From Sphingomonas sp. SUN019 (GTDB lineage: Bacteria > Pseudomonadota > Alphaproteobacteria > Sphingomonadales > Sphingomonadaceae), in assembly GCF_024758705.1 (NCBI RefSeq), contig NZ_CP096971.1:1612001-1676000 (forward strand): a stretch of 64,000 nt of DNA, in the 5' to 3' direction. Below the pieces are notes generated by a model that ran no database searches, was not told where the DNA came from, and worked only from the letters and a program-made list of their open reading frames with translations. How positions within the stretch are numbered: the first letter of the stretch is position 1; each line of letters opens with the position of its first letter. A program made the position numbers and the translations under genes. Below are positions 30,004-39,059 of this stretch, one piece after another.

Positions 30004-31145
30004 TGCCGCGTCAGCTCGCGACCGACGATCATCCGCATCACTTGGTTCGTCCCCTCCAGGATCGAATGGACGCGCAGGTCGCGCCAGAAGCGTTCGATCG
30101 GATAGTCCATCAGATACCCGTAGCCGCCGTGCAGCTGCAGCGCGCGGTCGACGATCGACGATCCGTTGTCGGTCGCCAGCCGCTTCGCCATCGCGGAGAA
30201 GCGCGACTTGTCGGGCGCGCCCGCATTCACCTTAGCCGCGGCGAGATACAGCAGCGCGCGCGACGCCTCCAGATCGGTCGCCATGTCGGCCAGCATGAAC
30301 TGCGTGTTCTGGAAATCCGCCACGGGCGATCCGAACTGCTGCCGTTCCTTCGTGTATCGAACCGATTCGTCGAGACAGCGCTGCGCCCCGCCGAGCGAGC
30401 AGGCCCCGATATTGAGCCGCCCGCCGTCCAGCCCCGCCATCGCGAAGCGGAACCCGTCGCCCTCCGCGCCGACGCGGTTCTCGACCGGTACGCGGCAATC
30501 CTCGAAGATCACCTGCGCGGTCGGCGACGCGTTCCAGCCGAGCTTCCGCTCCGGCGCGCCGAACGACAGGCCGGGCGAGTCCTTTTCGACCACCAGGCAG
30601 GAAATGCCCTTCGACTTCTCGTCGCTCGTCCGCACCATGCAGACGTAGATGTCGTTATAGCCAGCGCCCGAGATGAACTGCTTGGTGCCGTTCACGACAT
30701 AGTGATCGCCGTCCCTGCGCGCAGTCGTTTTCAGCGCGGCGGCATCGGAGCCTGACCCCGGCTCGGTCAGGCAATAGCTCGCGATCTTCTCCATCGACAC
30801 GAGGCTGGGGAGGAAGCGGTCCTTGATCTCCTGCCCGCCGAAATGGTCGATCATCCACGTCGCCATATTGTGGATCGAGATGTACGCACTGGTCGCGGGG
30901 CAGCCGTAGGCCATCGCCTCCATGATCAGCGCCGCCTCCAGCCGGCCGAGCCCGATCCCGCCCGATTCTTCCCCGACGTAGATCGCGCCGAAGCCGAGTT
31001 CCCCCGCGGCCTTCCACACATCGACCGGATAATGCCGCTTCTCGTCCCATTCGCTGGCGAACGGCGTGATGCGATCGGCGGTGAAGCGCCGCGCGAGTTC
31101 CTGGATCTCGCGCTGGTCGTCGGTCAGGTCGAATTGGTTGGTCAT
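30000..31145 (-). CDS. Acyl-CoA dehydrogenase, probably isobutyryl-CoA dehydrogenase
   Basis: 381-residue FAD enzyme. Motifs: YCLTEPGSGSDAAALKTTA, the flavin segment LQLHGGYGYLMDYPIERFWRD and the catalytic glutamate in ILEGTNQVMRMIVGREL. In the valine operon it most likely oxidises isobutyryl-CoA to methacrylyl-CoA. Start ATG 31145 (MTNQFDLTDDQREI) is taken because family homology begins there; the open frame upstream shadows the preceding gene. Overlaps the hydrolase gene by 4 bp. Confidence 0.92.
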   Translation of the reverse strand: MTNQFDLTDDQREIQELARRFTADRITPFASEWDEKRHYPVDVWKAAGELGFGAIYVGEESGGIGLGRLEAALIMEAMAYGCPATSAYISIHNMATWMIDHFGGQEIKDRFLPSLVSMEKIASYCLTEPGSGSDAAALKTTARRDGDHYVVNGTKQFISGAGYNDIYVCMVRTSDEKSKGISCLVVEKDSPGLSFGAPERKLGWNASPTAQVIFEDCRVPVENRVGAEGDGFRFAMAGLDGGRLNIGACSLGGAQRCLDESVRYTKERQQFGSPVADFQNTQFMLADMATDLEASRALLYLAAAKVNAGAPDKSRFSAMAKRLATDNGSSIVDRALQLHGGYGYLMDYPIERFWRDLRVHSILEGTNQVMRMIVGRELTRQ

Positions 31146-31150
31146 TCGGG

Positions 31151-31558
31151 TCAGTCCGTCTTCGGAAGTTGCGGCTCGGCGAGCCAGGCGATCGCGTCGG
31201 CCTCGGCCAGAAAAATCTTCTGCCGCGGGTTGGGGTTCAGCCGATCGCCCTGCATCTTGCCGAGATGGCTTTGTGAGACGATCGCGGTTCGTCCCGCGTT
31301 CGACTCCATCCCGACGCGGAAAATCTCGGCGAGGCCGTCGGTGACCTGCGCCGCCTGCACTGGAAAATCTCGCGCGTCGACCAACGTGTCGTAGATCGGG
31401 TGCGTGCGATGCGCCGCGGCCGTCGCGGCAAGCCCCTCGCCGATGAACGCCGCGACGGTCTGCATCGTCCACAAGCCGCGCACGGCGATCCGCATCAGCC
31501 CGTTCGGCCGGTCGAAGGCGATCGAATAGCCGGGCTCCAGCTGTCCCTCCAACGTCAC
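31151..31558 (-). CDS. Small STAS/SpoIIAA-like protein, unknown function
   Basis: 135 residues from GTG 31558, which overlaps the lipoprotein stop as GTGA. The sequence alternates strands and helices (YSIAFDRPNGLMRIAVRGLW, HPIYDTLVDARDFPVQAAQV, GRTAIVSQSHLGKMQ) in a way that suggests a SpoIIAA/STAS-like fold. No cysteine and no signal peptide. It lies inside the valine operon, 5 bp before the acyl-CoA dehydrogenase gene, with no obvious metabolic role. Confidence 0.7.
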   Translation of the reverse strand: MTLEGQLEPGYSIAFDRPNGLMRIAVRGLWTMQTVAAFIGEGLAATAAAHRTHPIYDTLVDARDFPVQAAQVTDGLAEIFRVGMESNAGRTAIVSQSHLGKMQGDRLNPNPRQKIFLAEADAIAWLAEPQLPKTD

Positions 31559-32037
31559 GCCGCGCACTTCGCATAGCGCAGCGTCTGGCCTTCCGCGGTG
31601 CGGGTCAGCGCATTGCCGTTGTCTTCCAGGATCAACGGCGTTTCCTGTTGCCAGGTCTGTCCTTCACCGGAGAAATCGAGCGTCGCCTTCAGCTCGGTCG
31701 GCGACACGACGGCCAGCTTCGCGATCGTGGCACGCGATTCGTAGAAGGTCAGGCGATCGGCCTCCACCGTCATCAGCCCCTTGTTGTCACCCTTGGTCGA
31801 GGTGCAATCGGCGGGGACCAGGCCCCAGCGGCCCTGGAACACCGGCGGAATCTTTCCGTCAGCCGCCGCTGCCGCGGTCGGGGTAGCGCCCGGCGCCGGC
31901 GGCGCATCGGGTTCGACCGCATTGACGACGTTGAACGTCCCCGTTTCCTCGATCACCGCATCGTTCTGCGGTTCGGGAATCGGCACCTTGCACCCGGCCA
32001 ACGCCAACAGCGCGACGCCCAACAACGCGATCCTCAC
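31555..32037 (-). CDS. Small lipoprotein, unknown function
   Basis: 160 residues from GTG 32037, which has GGGAGAG upstream. Lipoprotein signal peptide MRIALLGVALLALAGC with the lipobox cysteine at 16, a Pro/Ala-rich linker, then a compact domain (IPPVFQGRWGLVPADCTSTKG, LTFYESRATIAKLAV, LRYAKCAA) with two cysteines that could pair. It resembles small lipocalin-like domains of Sphingomonadales proteins. Located between mmsA and the STAS-like gene, which it overlaps by 4 bp. Confidence 0.75.
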   Translation of the reverse strand: MRIALLGVALLALAGCKVPIPEPQNDAVIEETGTFNVVNAVEPDAPPAPGATPTAAAAADGKIPPVFQGRWGLVPADCTSTKGDNKGLMTVEADRLTFYESRATIAKLAVVSPTELKATLDFSGEGQTWQQETPLILEDNGNALTRTAEGQTLRYAKCAA

Positions 32038-32107
32038 ATCAACTCTCCCGTTTGTTTTGCGGGCAGTAACACCGTGCGCGATCAAGCCCCAGTCCTAACC
32101 CGCAGTC

Positions 32108-33607
32108 CTATCCCATCGTCGGGATGACGAAGGCGTTGGCGGCGTCGCCCACCCCACCATCCGGCCAGCGTTGGGTGACGGTCTTGACCTTGGTCCAGAA
32201 CTTCACGCCTTCCATGCCGTGCTGGTTGGTGTCGCCGAAGGCGCTGCGCTTCCACCCGCCGAACGTGTGATAGGCGACCGGCACCGGGATTGGCACGTTG
32301 ATCCCGACCATCCCGACGTTCACGCGCGCGGCGAATTCGCGTGCGGCGTGGCCGTTGCGGGTGAAGATCGCGACGCCGTTGCCGTATTGATGCTCGCTCG
32401 GCAGGCGCACCGCATCCTCGAAATCCTTCGCTCGGACGATCTGCAGCACGGGGCCGAAGATTTCCTCCTTGTACGACTGCATATCGGTGGTGACGCGGTC
32501 GAACAGGCTGGGGCCGATGAAGAAACCCTTTTCGTGCCCCTGAAGCTCGAACCCGCGGCCGTCGACGACCAGTTCCGCGCCTTCGTCGACGCCGGTCTGG
32601 ATCCAGTTCTCCACGCGCTGCTTGTGCGCGGCGTTCACCACCGGGCCGTAATGCGCATCGTTGTCGGTCGAGACGCCCACGCGCAGCGCGGCGATGGCGG
32701 GGATCAGTTTCTCGCGCAACGCGTCGGCGGTCTTGTCGCCGACCGGGACGACCACCGGCAGCGCCATGCAGCGTTCGCCGGCCGAGCCGAACGCCGCGCC
32801 CGAAAGATCGGCGACGACCTGATCGAGGTCGGCGTCGGGCATGACGATGCCATGGTTCTTCGCGCCCCCCATCGCCTGCACGCGCTTTCCGGCTTCGACG
32901 CCGCGGCGATAGACGTAATGCGCGATGTCGGACGATCCGACGAAGCTGACCGCGCTGATGGCGGGATGATCGAGGATCGCGTCGACCATCTCCTTGTCGC
33001 CGTGCACGACCTGCAGGATGCCCTCGGGCAGCCCCGCTTCGCGGAACAGTTCGGCCAGCCGCACCGGCACCGACGGGTCACGCTCGCTGGGCTTCAGGAT
33101 GAAGGCGTTGCCCGTGGCGATCGCCACACCCGACATCCACAGCGGGATCATCGCGGGGAAATTGAACGGCGTGATCCCCGCCCCGATGCCGAGCGGCTGG
33201 CGCATGGAGTAAACATCGATCCCCGGGCCCGCGCCTTGCGTATATTCGCCCTTCAGCACGTGCGGGATGCCGCAGCAGAATTCGATCACCTCGAGCCCGC
33301 GCTGGATATCGCCCTTGCTGTCGGCGATCACCTTGCCGTGCTCGGACGACAATGTGTGCGCCAGTTCGTCGATGTTCTTTTCGACCAAGGCCTTGAAGTT
33401 GAACATGACGCGCGCGCGCCGCTGCGGATTGGTCGCGGCCCAAGCGGGTTGCGCGGCCTGCGCGGCGGCGACCGCACGGTCCAGATCGGCCGGCGAGCCG
33501 AGCGTCACCATCGCCTGCACCTGACCGGTGTTCGGATCGAAGACGTCGCCTGTCCGCGCGCCCGCGCCGCCCGAATGGCCGACGATATGATGGTCGATGA
33601 TGCGCAT
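32108..33607 (-). CDS. mmsA: CoA-acylating methylmalonate-semialdehyde dehydrogenase
   Basis: 499-residue aldehyde dehydrogenase producing propionyl-CoA (acetyl-CoA from malonate semialdehyde) with NAD and CoA. Family hallmarks are YSMRQPLGIGAGITPFNFPAMIP, the nucleophile in GSAGERCMALPV, and the absence of the usual general-base glutamate, replaced by AMGGAKNHGIVMPDA. Start ATG 33607 has GGAGAG upstream. First gene of the valine operon, divergent from a LysR regulator across about 100 bp. Confidence 0.95.
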   Translation of the reverse strand: MRIIDHHIVGHSGGAGARTGDVFDPNTGQVQAMVTLGSPADLDRAVAAAQAAQPAWAATNPQRRARVMFNFKALVEKNIDELAHTLSSEHGKVIADSKGDIQRGLEVIEFCCGIPHVLKGEYTQGAGPGIDVYSMRQPLGIGAGITPFNFPAMIPLWMSGVAIATGNAFILKPSERDPSVPVRLAELFREAGLPEGILQVVHGDKEMVDAILDHPAISAVSFVGSSDIAHYVYRRGVEAGKRVQAMGGAKNHGIVMPDADLDQVVADLSGAAFGSAGERCMALPVVVPVGDKTADALREKLIPAIAALRVGVSTDNDAHYGPVVNAAHKQRVENWIQTGVDEGAELVVDGRGFELQGHEKGFFIGPSLFDRVTTDMQSYKEEIFGPVLQIVRAKDFEDAVRLPSEHQYGNGVAIFTRNGHAAREFAARVNVGMVGINVPIPVPVAYHTFGGWKRSAFGDTNQHGMEGVKFWTKVKTVTQRWPDGGVGDAANAFVIPTMG

Positions 33608-33711
33608 AGGGACTCTCCGGTGATCTGCTTTGGCGCGCTTGTATCGCGACCGCATTTCTGCACACAAGTAGGCATATTCGCACCAACGCCATGCATTTTT
33701 GCGGGGACGCG

Positions 33712-34578
33712 ATGAAGAACTGGGACGATTTGCGCATCTTCCTCGCGGTCGCGCACGCGCAGCGCATCGCGCCCGCCGCCCGCGCTCTCGGGATTGACGC
33801 GACGACCGTCGGGCGGCGGCTGGCGCGGCTGGAGGCGGCGGTCGGCGCGGCGTTGTTCGAGACGCTGGCGGGGGAGCGGCGGCTGTCGGAGGCGGGTCAG
33901 GCCTTGCTCCAGCATGCCGAGACGATCGACGCTGCGATCCTGTCCGCGACAGAGGGCGATCGGGGCGCAGGTGTTGCGGGCCATGTCCGGCTGAGCGTCG
34001 CCGAGGGGCTGGCGACCCACGTCCTGTCGCCGCGCCTCGCCGCCTTCCACGCCAGCCATCCGCGCATCCGTATCGACCTGATCACCGCATCGGGTTTCCT
34101 TGATCCGTCGAAGCGCGAGGCGGATATCGCGGTGATGCTCGCCCGCCCGCGCAACCGGCAATTGCGCGCGACGCGGCTGGCCGATTACCGGCTGCGGCTC
34201 TACGCGACCCCCGCCTATCTCGCCACGCACGGCGAACCCGCCAGCGCCGCCGCGCTCGAGGCCCATGTGCTGATCGGATACGTCCCCGAACATATCCACG
34301 CGCCCGAGCTGGATTATCTGTCGGAGGTCCACGACGGGCTTGTCGCGCGCCTGCGGAGCACCAGCATCAACGTACAGGGCGCGATGGTCGCGTCGGGCGC
34401 GGGGATCGGCATCCTGCCCGATTTCCTGGCGGCGCGCGACGAGCGGCTGGTCCCGGTGCTGCCCGCGGTGTCGCTGTCGCGGGGCTTCTGGCTGGTCACC
34501 CACGCCGACGGCCACGCGACACCGCGCATCCAGGCGGTCAGCGCGTGGCTGCGAGATGCGGCGGCCGCTATCGGCTGA
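33712..34578 (+). CDS. LysR family transcriptional regulator
   Basis: 288 residues from ATG 33712. N-terminal winged helix-turn-helix (MKNWDDLRIFLAVAHAQRIA, ARALGIDATTVGRRLARLEA) and a C-terminal effector domain (VRLSVAEGLATHVLSPRLAAF and onward). Divergence from mmsA makes it the likely regulator of the valine/isobutyrate operon. Its last 11 bp overlap the end of the convergent ABC ATPase gene. Confidence 0.9.
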   Translation: MKNWDDLRIFLAVAHAQRIAPAARALGIDATTVGRRLARLEAAVGAALFETLAGERRLSEAGQALLQHAETIDAAILSATEGDRGAGVAGHVRLSVAEGLATHVLSPRLAAFHASHPRIRIDLITASGFLDPSKREADIAVMLARPRNRQLRATRLADYRLRLYATPAYLATHGEPASAAALEAHVLIGYVPEHIHAPELDYLSEVHDGLVARLRSTSINVQGAMVASGAGIGILPDFLAARDERLVPVLPAVSLSRGFWLVTHADGHATPRIQAVSAWLRDAAAAIG

Positions 34579-35317
34579 CCGGTCCGTCCAGCACCAGCGC
34601 GCCGCCGATCCGCCGCGCGACGACGCCGAACACGCGCGCGATCCGGTTCGGGGTCAGCACGTCGTCGGCGGGGCCGCTCGCGACCAGTTCGCCGTCATCC
34701 AGCAGCAGCACGTCGTCGGCGATCCGCGCGGCGTGCGCCAGATCGTGCATCACGATCCCCACGCCCTTTCCCGCCACCGCCTGCGCCCGGAGCAGGTCGA
34801 GCAGGGCGAACTGGTGCGCCGGATCGAGACTGGCCATCGGCTCGTCGGCCAGCAGGAAATGCGGCTCCCCCGCCAGCACGCGCGCGAGCAGCACGCGGGC
34901 GCGCTCGCCACCCGACAGCGTCAGGATCGCGCGATCGGCGAAGGCGCGCGTGTCGGTCGCGTCCATCGCGCGGTCGATCGCGGCGGCGTCCTCGGCCAGC
35001 GAAGTCCGGTGCGGCAGACGGCCGAGCGCGACGACATCGCGCACGCGCATGTTCCACGCGACGACCGCGTCCTGCGGCAGATAACCGATCTCGCGCGCCC
35101 GTTCGCGCGGATCCATCGCGGCGACGTCGTCCTCGCGCAGCCATACCTTTCCGGTAACCGGCAGCAGCGCGCACGCCGCCTTCAGCAAGGTCGATTTCCC
35201 CGCGCCGTTCGGCCCCAGGATCGCGGTCACGCGCCCCGGCAGCAGCGCCGCCGATATACCGCGCAGCACCGCGCAGCTGCCCAGCGTCACCGACACATGA
35301 TCGAACGTGACGGTCAC
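34568..35317 (-). CDS. btuD: ABC transporter ATP-binding protein, vitamin B12/iron-complex type
   Basis: 249-residue ATPase. Walker A ILGPNGAGKSTLLKA, Q-loop YLPQD, signature LTLSGGERARVLLARVL, Walker B HFLLADEPMASLD and H-loop IVMHDLAHA are all intact. Start GTG 35317 overlaps the permease stop as GTGA. It energises the BtuCD-type importer encoded by this operon, with B12 as likely substrate because of the riboswitch and btuB at its head. The long frame upstream is a shadow of the permease gene. Confidence 0.9.
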   Translation of the reverse strand: MTVTFDHVSVTLGSCAVLRGISAALLPGRVTAILGPNGAGKSTLLKAACALLPVTGKVWLREDDVAAMDPRERAREIGYLPQDAVVAWNMRVRDVVALGRLPHRTSLAEDAAAIDRAMDATDTRAFADRAILTLSGGERARVLLARVLAGEPHFLLADEPMASLDPAHQFALLDLLRAQAVAGKGVGIVMHDLAHAARIADDVLLLDDGELVASGPADDVLTPNRIARVFGVVARRIGGALVLDGPVSR

Positions 35318-36273
35318 GACCAGCGCCCCTTCAGCAGCAGTGCGAGGAAGAACGGCGCGCCGATGAGCGCCATCGCCACCCCCAGCCGCACCTCCCCAGC
35401 GCCCGGCGCGAGGCGGCAGAGCGTGTCGGCGGCGAGCACCAGCGCCGCGCCGCCCAGTGCGCTGGGGAGCAGCAGCGCCGACGGCTTGTGCCCGAACAAT
35501 GGGCGCAACAGATGCGGCACGACCAGCCCGACGAACCCGACCACCCCGGTCACCGCCACGCTCGCCCCGACCGCGAGGCCAGTCCCCGCGACCACCAAAG
35601 CCTGTACGCGCCCCAGCCGTACGCCGAGCGACCGCGCCGCCGCCTCGCCCAGCGTCAGCGCATCCAGCGCCCGGCCCGTCGCCAGCAGCAACCCCGCCCC
35701 CGCGACCATCCACGGCGCCCCGCGCGTCAGGTCATCCCACGTCCGGTCGGTCAGCGCCCCCATCAGCCAGTCGATCACTTCGGCCACCGCATAGGGATCG
35801 GGGGCCAGGCTGATGAGAAACGCGGTCAGCGCGCCCGCGAGACTCGCCAGCACCGTGCCGGCCAGGATGAACGCCACCGGGCTTTCCGCGCGCCACGTCA
35901 GCGCCACCAGCAGCGCCATCGCGCTCCCCGCTGCGATCATCGCACACGCGAACACCCCGACGCCGCTCGACCACCCGAGCAGGATCGCCGCGACCGCGCC
36001 GAGCGCGGCGGCGGACGACACGCCGACCACCGCCGGATCGGCCAGCGGATTGCGCAGATACCCCTGCAGCACCGCCCCCGACAGCCCGAGCACACTGCCG
36101 ATCAGCACCGCCAGCACCGCGCGCGGCAGGCGGAGCTCGACGATGATCGGCCAGCGCGGATCGGGCGACGCCCAGGCGTCGAGCGGCACCCAGACCTTGC
36201 CTGCGATCAGCGACGCGCCGAACAGGACGACCACCAGCGCGCCGAGCAGCGCGAGTTTGGCGGTGCGCGTCAC
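35314..36273 (-). CDS. btuC: FecCD/BtuC-type permease
   Basis: 319-residue inner-membrane permease with about 10 helices. Family motifs are LRLPRAVLAVLIGSVLGLSG, AVLQGYLRNPLADPAVVGVS and VGFVGLVVPHLLRPLFGH. GTG 36273 overlaps the binding-protein stop as GTGA. Works with the ATPase downstream and the binding protein upstream, most likely on cobalamin. Confidence 0.92.
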   Translation of the reverse strand: MTRTAKLALLGALVVVLFGASLIAGKVWVPLDAWASPDPRWPIIVELRLPRAVLAVLIGSVLGLSGAVLQGYLRNPLADPAVVGVSSAAALGAVAAILLGWSSGVGVFACAMIAAGSAMALLVALTWRAESPVAFILAGTVLASLAGALTAFLISLAPDPYAVAEVIDWLMGALTDRTWDDLTRGAPWMVAGAGLLLATGRALDALTLGEAAARSLGVRLGRVQALVVAGTGLAVGASVAVTGVVGFVGLVVPHLLRPLFGHKPSALLLPSALGGAALVLAADTLCRLAPGAGEVRLGVAMALIGAPFFLALLLKGRWS

Positions 36274-37106
36274 AACGACGCCCGGATCGCGCGCAACCGC
36301 GCCAGCGCGGGCGGGATCGACGGGCCGCCGCAATTTACGAGGCGGCGGTCGAAGCTGGCCTGCGGCGTGTCGGGCATCAGCTTGCGGCGAAGGTCAGCGG
36401 TCCGACCGTCGCCGCTGGCGATGATGACATCGGGCGGGCTGGCTGCGAGCGTCTCGATCGGGATCGTGCCGGTATAGGTCAGGCCGTAATCCGTCGCGGC
36501 ATTGCGGAAACCGGCGCGCCGCAGGAGGTCGTCGAGCAAGGTGCCCGAGCCGTTCGCCAGGTCGCCGGCGATGAACAATAATGCTGATGGATCACTGTCT
36601 TCCCCCCCCGGCGAAGGCCGGGGTCCAGTTGCCAGCGGATCGTAACTGGACCCCGGCTTTCGCCGGGGAAGTAGCGATTGGTCGATGACTTGGACCATTG
36701 CTTCGCCCCGCGAGCGTGCGCTGACGGCGTCAGCAATCTGCATGACCTGACGCTTGCTCGCCGCCACCGTCGTCGGGGAATCCAGCACCAACGTCCTGAG
36801 CCCGGCCTTCGCATAGGCCGCGCGGGTGGCGGCGGGGGTGAAGGTGGAGGTGAGGATCAGTTCGGGGCGTAGCGCGATCACTTCCTCCGCCGTTCCGCCG
36901 GTCGCGGGGAAGCGGCGGGCGACCGACAACGGGAGCGAAGTGCTTGAGGGATCATGCGAATAATGGCTGAGCGCGGCGATCCGGTCGGGCGCGACCAGCC
37001 GGACCAGAATCGCGTCGGCGCACGGGTTGGTTGAGACGATCCCGCCCTGCCGCACGGGCGGCGAACAGGCAGCCAGCAGCAGCAGGAGCGGGATCGCCAG
37101 GCGCAT
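36270..37106 (-). CDS. btuF: BtuF-like periplasmic binding protein carrying a repeat-encoded insert
   Basis: 278 residues. Lipoprotein-type signal MRLAIPLLLLLAACSPP, then the metal-chelate binding protein fold: IVSTNPCADAILVRLVAPDRI, EEVIALRPELILTSTF, LLFIAGDLANGSGTLLDDLL and IETLAASPPDVIIASG. It would deliver B12 to the permease. A palindromic repeat (36601-36669) lies in frame inside the gene and adds about 25 Pro/Gly/Arg-rich residues just before the SALLFIAG strand, probably as a surface loop. The frame stays open, so the protein may still work. The ATG overlaps the btuB stop as TGATG. Confidence 0.85.
   Translation of the reverse strand: MRLAIPLLLLLAACSPPVRQGGIVSTNPCADAILVRLVAPDRIAALSHYSHDPSSTSLPLSVARRFPATGGTAEEVIALRPELILTSTFTPAATRAAYAKAGLRTLVLDSPTTVAASKRQVMQIADAVSARSRGEAMVQVIDQSLLPRRKPGSSYDPLATGPRPSPGGEDSDPSALLFIAGDLANGSGTLLDDLLRRAGFRNAATDYGLTYTGTIPIETLAASPPDVIIASGDGRTADLRRKLMPDTPQASFDRRLVNCGGPSIPPALARLRAIRASL
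36601..36669. repeat. Palindromic repeat, family C copy inside btuF
   Basis: Inverted repeat with 25-base arms (CCCCGGCGAAGGCCGGGG then TCCAGTT, and AACTGGA then CCCCGGCTTTCGCCGGGG) around a 14-base centre. Its core resembles the repeat at 41678-41770. It is read through in frame by btuF. Confidence 0.85.
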
Positions 37107-38938
37107 CAGTCGAGCTTCACGCGCACGCCGCCATAGGCCGCGCGGCCGTAGGTGCCATAACCCGAAACGGTCTGATATTGTTCGTCGAACAAATTCTCGA
37201 CCCGGCCGTAGAGCGACAGTTTGTCGCCGATCGGGAGTTCGGCGCGCAGGCTCGCCAGCACATAACCGTCGAGGCGGACGGTGTTGCCGATGTTGTCGAA
37301 GGTGTCGCCGACGTGGGTTACCGTCGCGCCCAGCGCCGGTCCCCACGGCGTGCGCCAGTCGATGTTCGCGGTCACGCTGTCGCTCGCCCGGCGTGGCAGA
37401 AGGTTGCCGAAGTTTGCGCCTGCGCTGCGGTTGTTGGCGTCCATGTACGTGTAGTTGGCGCTGAAGGTGACGCTGTCGACGGGTTTGAGCGCCAGCGCAA
37501 ACTCCACGCCATCGGCCGCGGTGCGCGCGATGTTGCGATAGGTGAAGGTGCCGAGGTCGAAATCGATCTGGTTGCGCGTGCGGCGGTTGAAATACGTCAC
37601 CGACACGCGCGCGCGGCCGCCCAGGAACGCCTGTTCGACGCCCGCATCGAAATTGCGCGCGCGTTCGGGCTGCAGGTCGCGGAAGCCGAAATCGCTGTAG
37701 AGCTGGAACAGGGTCGGGGCCTTGAACCCCTCGCCGTAGCTCGCGCGCAGCGTGGTGCCGGCGCCGAGCGCCAGCGCGGCGTTCGCGCCGAACGTCGTCT
37801 CGCCGCCATATTGATCGTGGTCGTCGTGGCGCGCGCCGCCGGTCAGCGTCAGCGGTTCGAGCGGCTTCACGATCAACTGGCCGTAGACGCTGGTGATCCC
37901 GGTCGAGAAACGATCGAAGCCGTCGGCGAAACGGCTGTTCTCGCGCTCCACCCCGGCGACCACGCGCACCGCATCCACGGGACGAAATTCGCCCTGATAC
38001 TCATATCGTTCGCTGCGGCCGCGGCCGATGAACGACGGCGCGTTGCCGAACGCGGGATCGAAATTGTCGCGGTCGATGTCGGCGATGGTGAAGGCGATGC
38101 GGTTCTTCAGCGCGCCGAATTCCGCGTTCAGCCCGGCATAGCCGTACAGTTCCTGCGTGGTCGAATATTCGCCCGTATCGGCGAAGGCGAAGGTGGGCGG
38201 CGGGAAGCCGTCGATCTCCACCCGGCTGTCGGCCCAGTATCCGCGCAGATCGAGGCTGACGCCCGGCGCGAATTCAACGCCCAGCTTTCCGCTCGCGCCA
38301 TATTGACGATAGCCGTCACGCTCGGTCCCACTGGCGGCCGAGGAAATGCCGTCGGTGCGCAGATAACCCGCGTTCAACGCGCCCGACACCGCGCCCTTCG
38401 ACCCCGCGACCCCGGCATTGGCGAACACGCTGTCGGCATAGCCATATTCGGCGTTGGCGCGGACGCGGATGTTCTCGGTCGGCTGCATGGTGACGATGTT
38501 GACGACGCCGCCCAACGCCTGGCTGCCCCACGGCACCGAATTCGGCCCGCGCAGGATCTCCACGCGATCGACCGATCCGCTGAGCAGATTGGCGAAATCG
38601 AACCCGCCGCCGGGCGAGGACGGATCGTTGACGCGCACGCCGTCGATCACGACCAACGTCTGTTCGGCCTCCGCCCCGCGGATACGCACGCCGGTGAAGC
38701 CGCCGACGCCGCCGTTGCGCGTGACGGTGACGCCGGGCGTGGTGGCGAGCAGGTCGGACAGCGCCGTGGTCTGGCGCGTCTCGATCTCGGCGCGGTCGAT
38801 GACGGTGACCGCCTGCCCCACTTCGCGCGCGTCCTGCGCGACGCGGGTGGCGGTGACGATCACGTCGTCTTCGGAGATGGATTGCGCGAGTACCGGCGGC
38901 GCGGCGAGCGCGGCGGCGATAGGCAGATATTTCAGCAT
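37106..38938 (-). CDS. btuB: TonB-dependent vitamin B12 receptor
   Basis: 610-residue outer membrane receptor of BtuB type. Signal peptide MLKYLPIAAALAAPPVLAQ, TonB box DDVIVTATR, plug segments VTRNGGVGGFTGVRIRGAEA, LVVIDGVRVNDPSSPGGGFD and VDRVEILRGPNSVPWGSQAL, then a barrel ending in VENLFDEQYQTVSGYGTYGR and VRVKLD. It brings cobalamin across the outer membrane. A cobalamin riboswitch lies in its leader and the binding protein and ABC importer follow in one operon, which makes the substrate assignment firm. Confidence 0.92.
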   Translation of the reverse strand: MLKYLPIAAALAAPPVLAQSISEDDVIVTATRVAQDAREVGQAVTVIDRAEIETRQTTALSDLLATTPGVTVTRNGGVGGFTGVRIRGAEAEQTLVVIDGVRVNDPSSPGGGFDFANLLSGSVDRVEILRGPNSVPWGSQALGGVVNIVTMQPTENIRVRANAEYGYADSVFANAGVAGSKGAVSGALNAGYLRTDGISSAASGTERDGYRQYGASGKLGVEFAPGVSLDLRGYWADSRVEIDGFPPPTFAFADTGEYSTTQELYGYAGLNAEFGALKNRIAFTIADIDRDNFDPAFGNAPSFIGRGRSERYEYQGEFRPVDAVRVVAGVERENSRFADGFDRFSTGITSVYGQLIVKPLEPLTLTGGARHDDHDQYGGETTFGANAALALGAGTTLRASYGEGFKAPTLFQLYSDFGFRDLQPERARNFDAGVEQAFLGGRARVSVTYFNRRTRNQIDFDLGTFTYRNIARTAADGVEFALALKPVDSVTFSANYTYMDANNRSAGANFGNLLPRRASDSVTANIDWRTPWGPALGATVTHVGDTFDNIGNTVRLDGYVLASLRAELPIGDKLSLYGRVENLFDEQYQTVSGYGTYGRAAYGGVRVKLD

Positions 38939-39059
38939 TGGACTAGTGACCCTTGTTCGGGCCGCCCGACCATCGAGCGACCGCCGTCAAGCGTCGCTCA
39001 CACGAGGAAATGCCCTCGTCCGCCCGCCACACCCCGTGCGCGCGAAGGATCGACCGTGA

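Noticed and set aside
38975..38999. Hairpin downstream of the cobalamin riboswitch as an intrinsic terminator
   Set aside because: The 7-bp stem is not followed by a T run on the minus strand; it may still act in another way.
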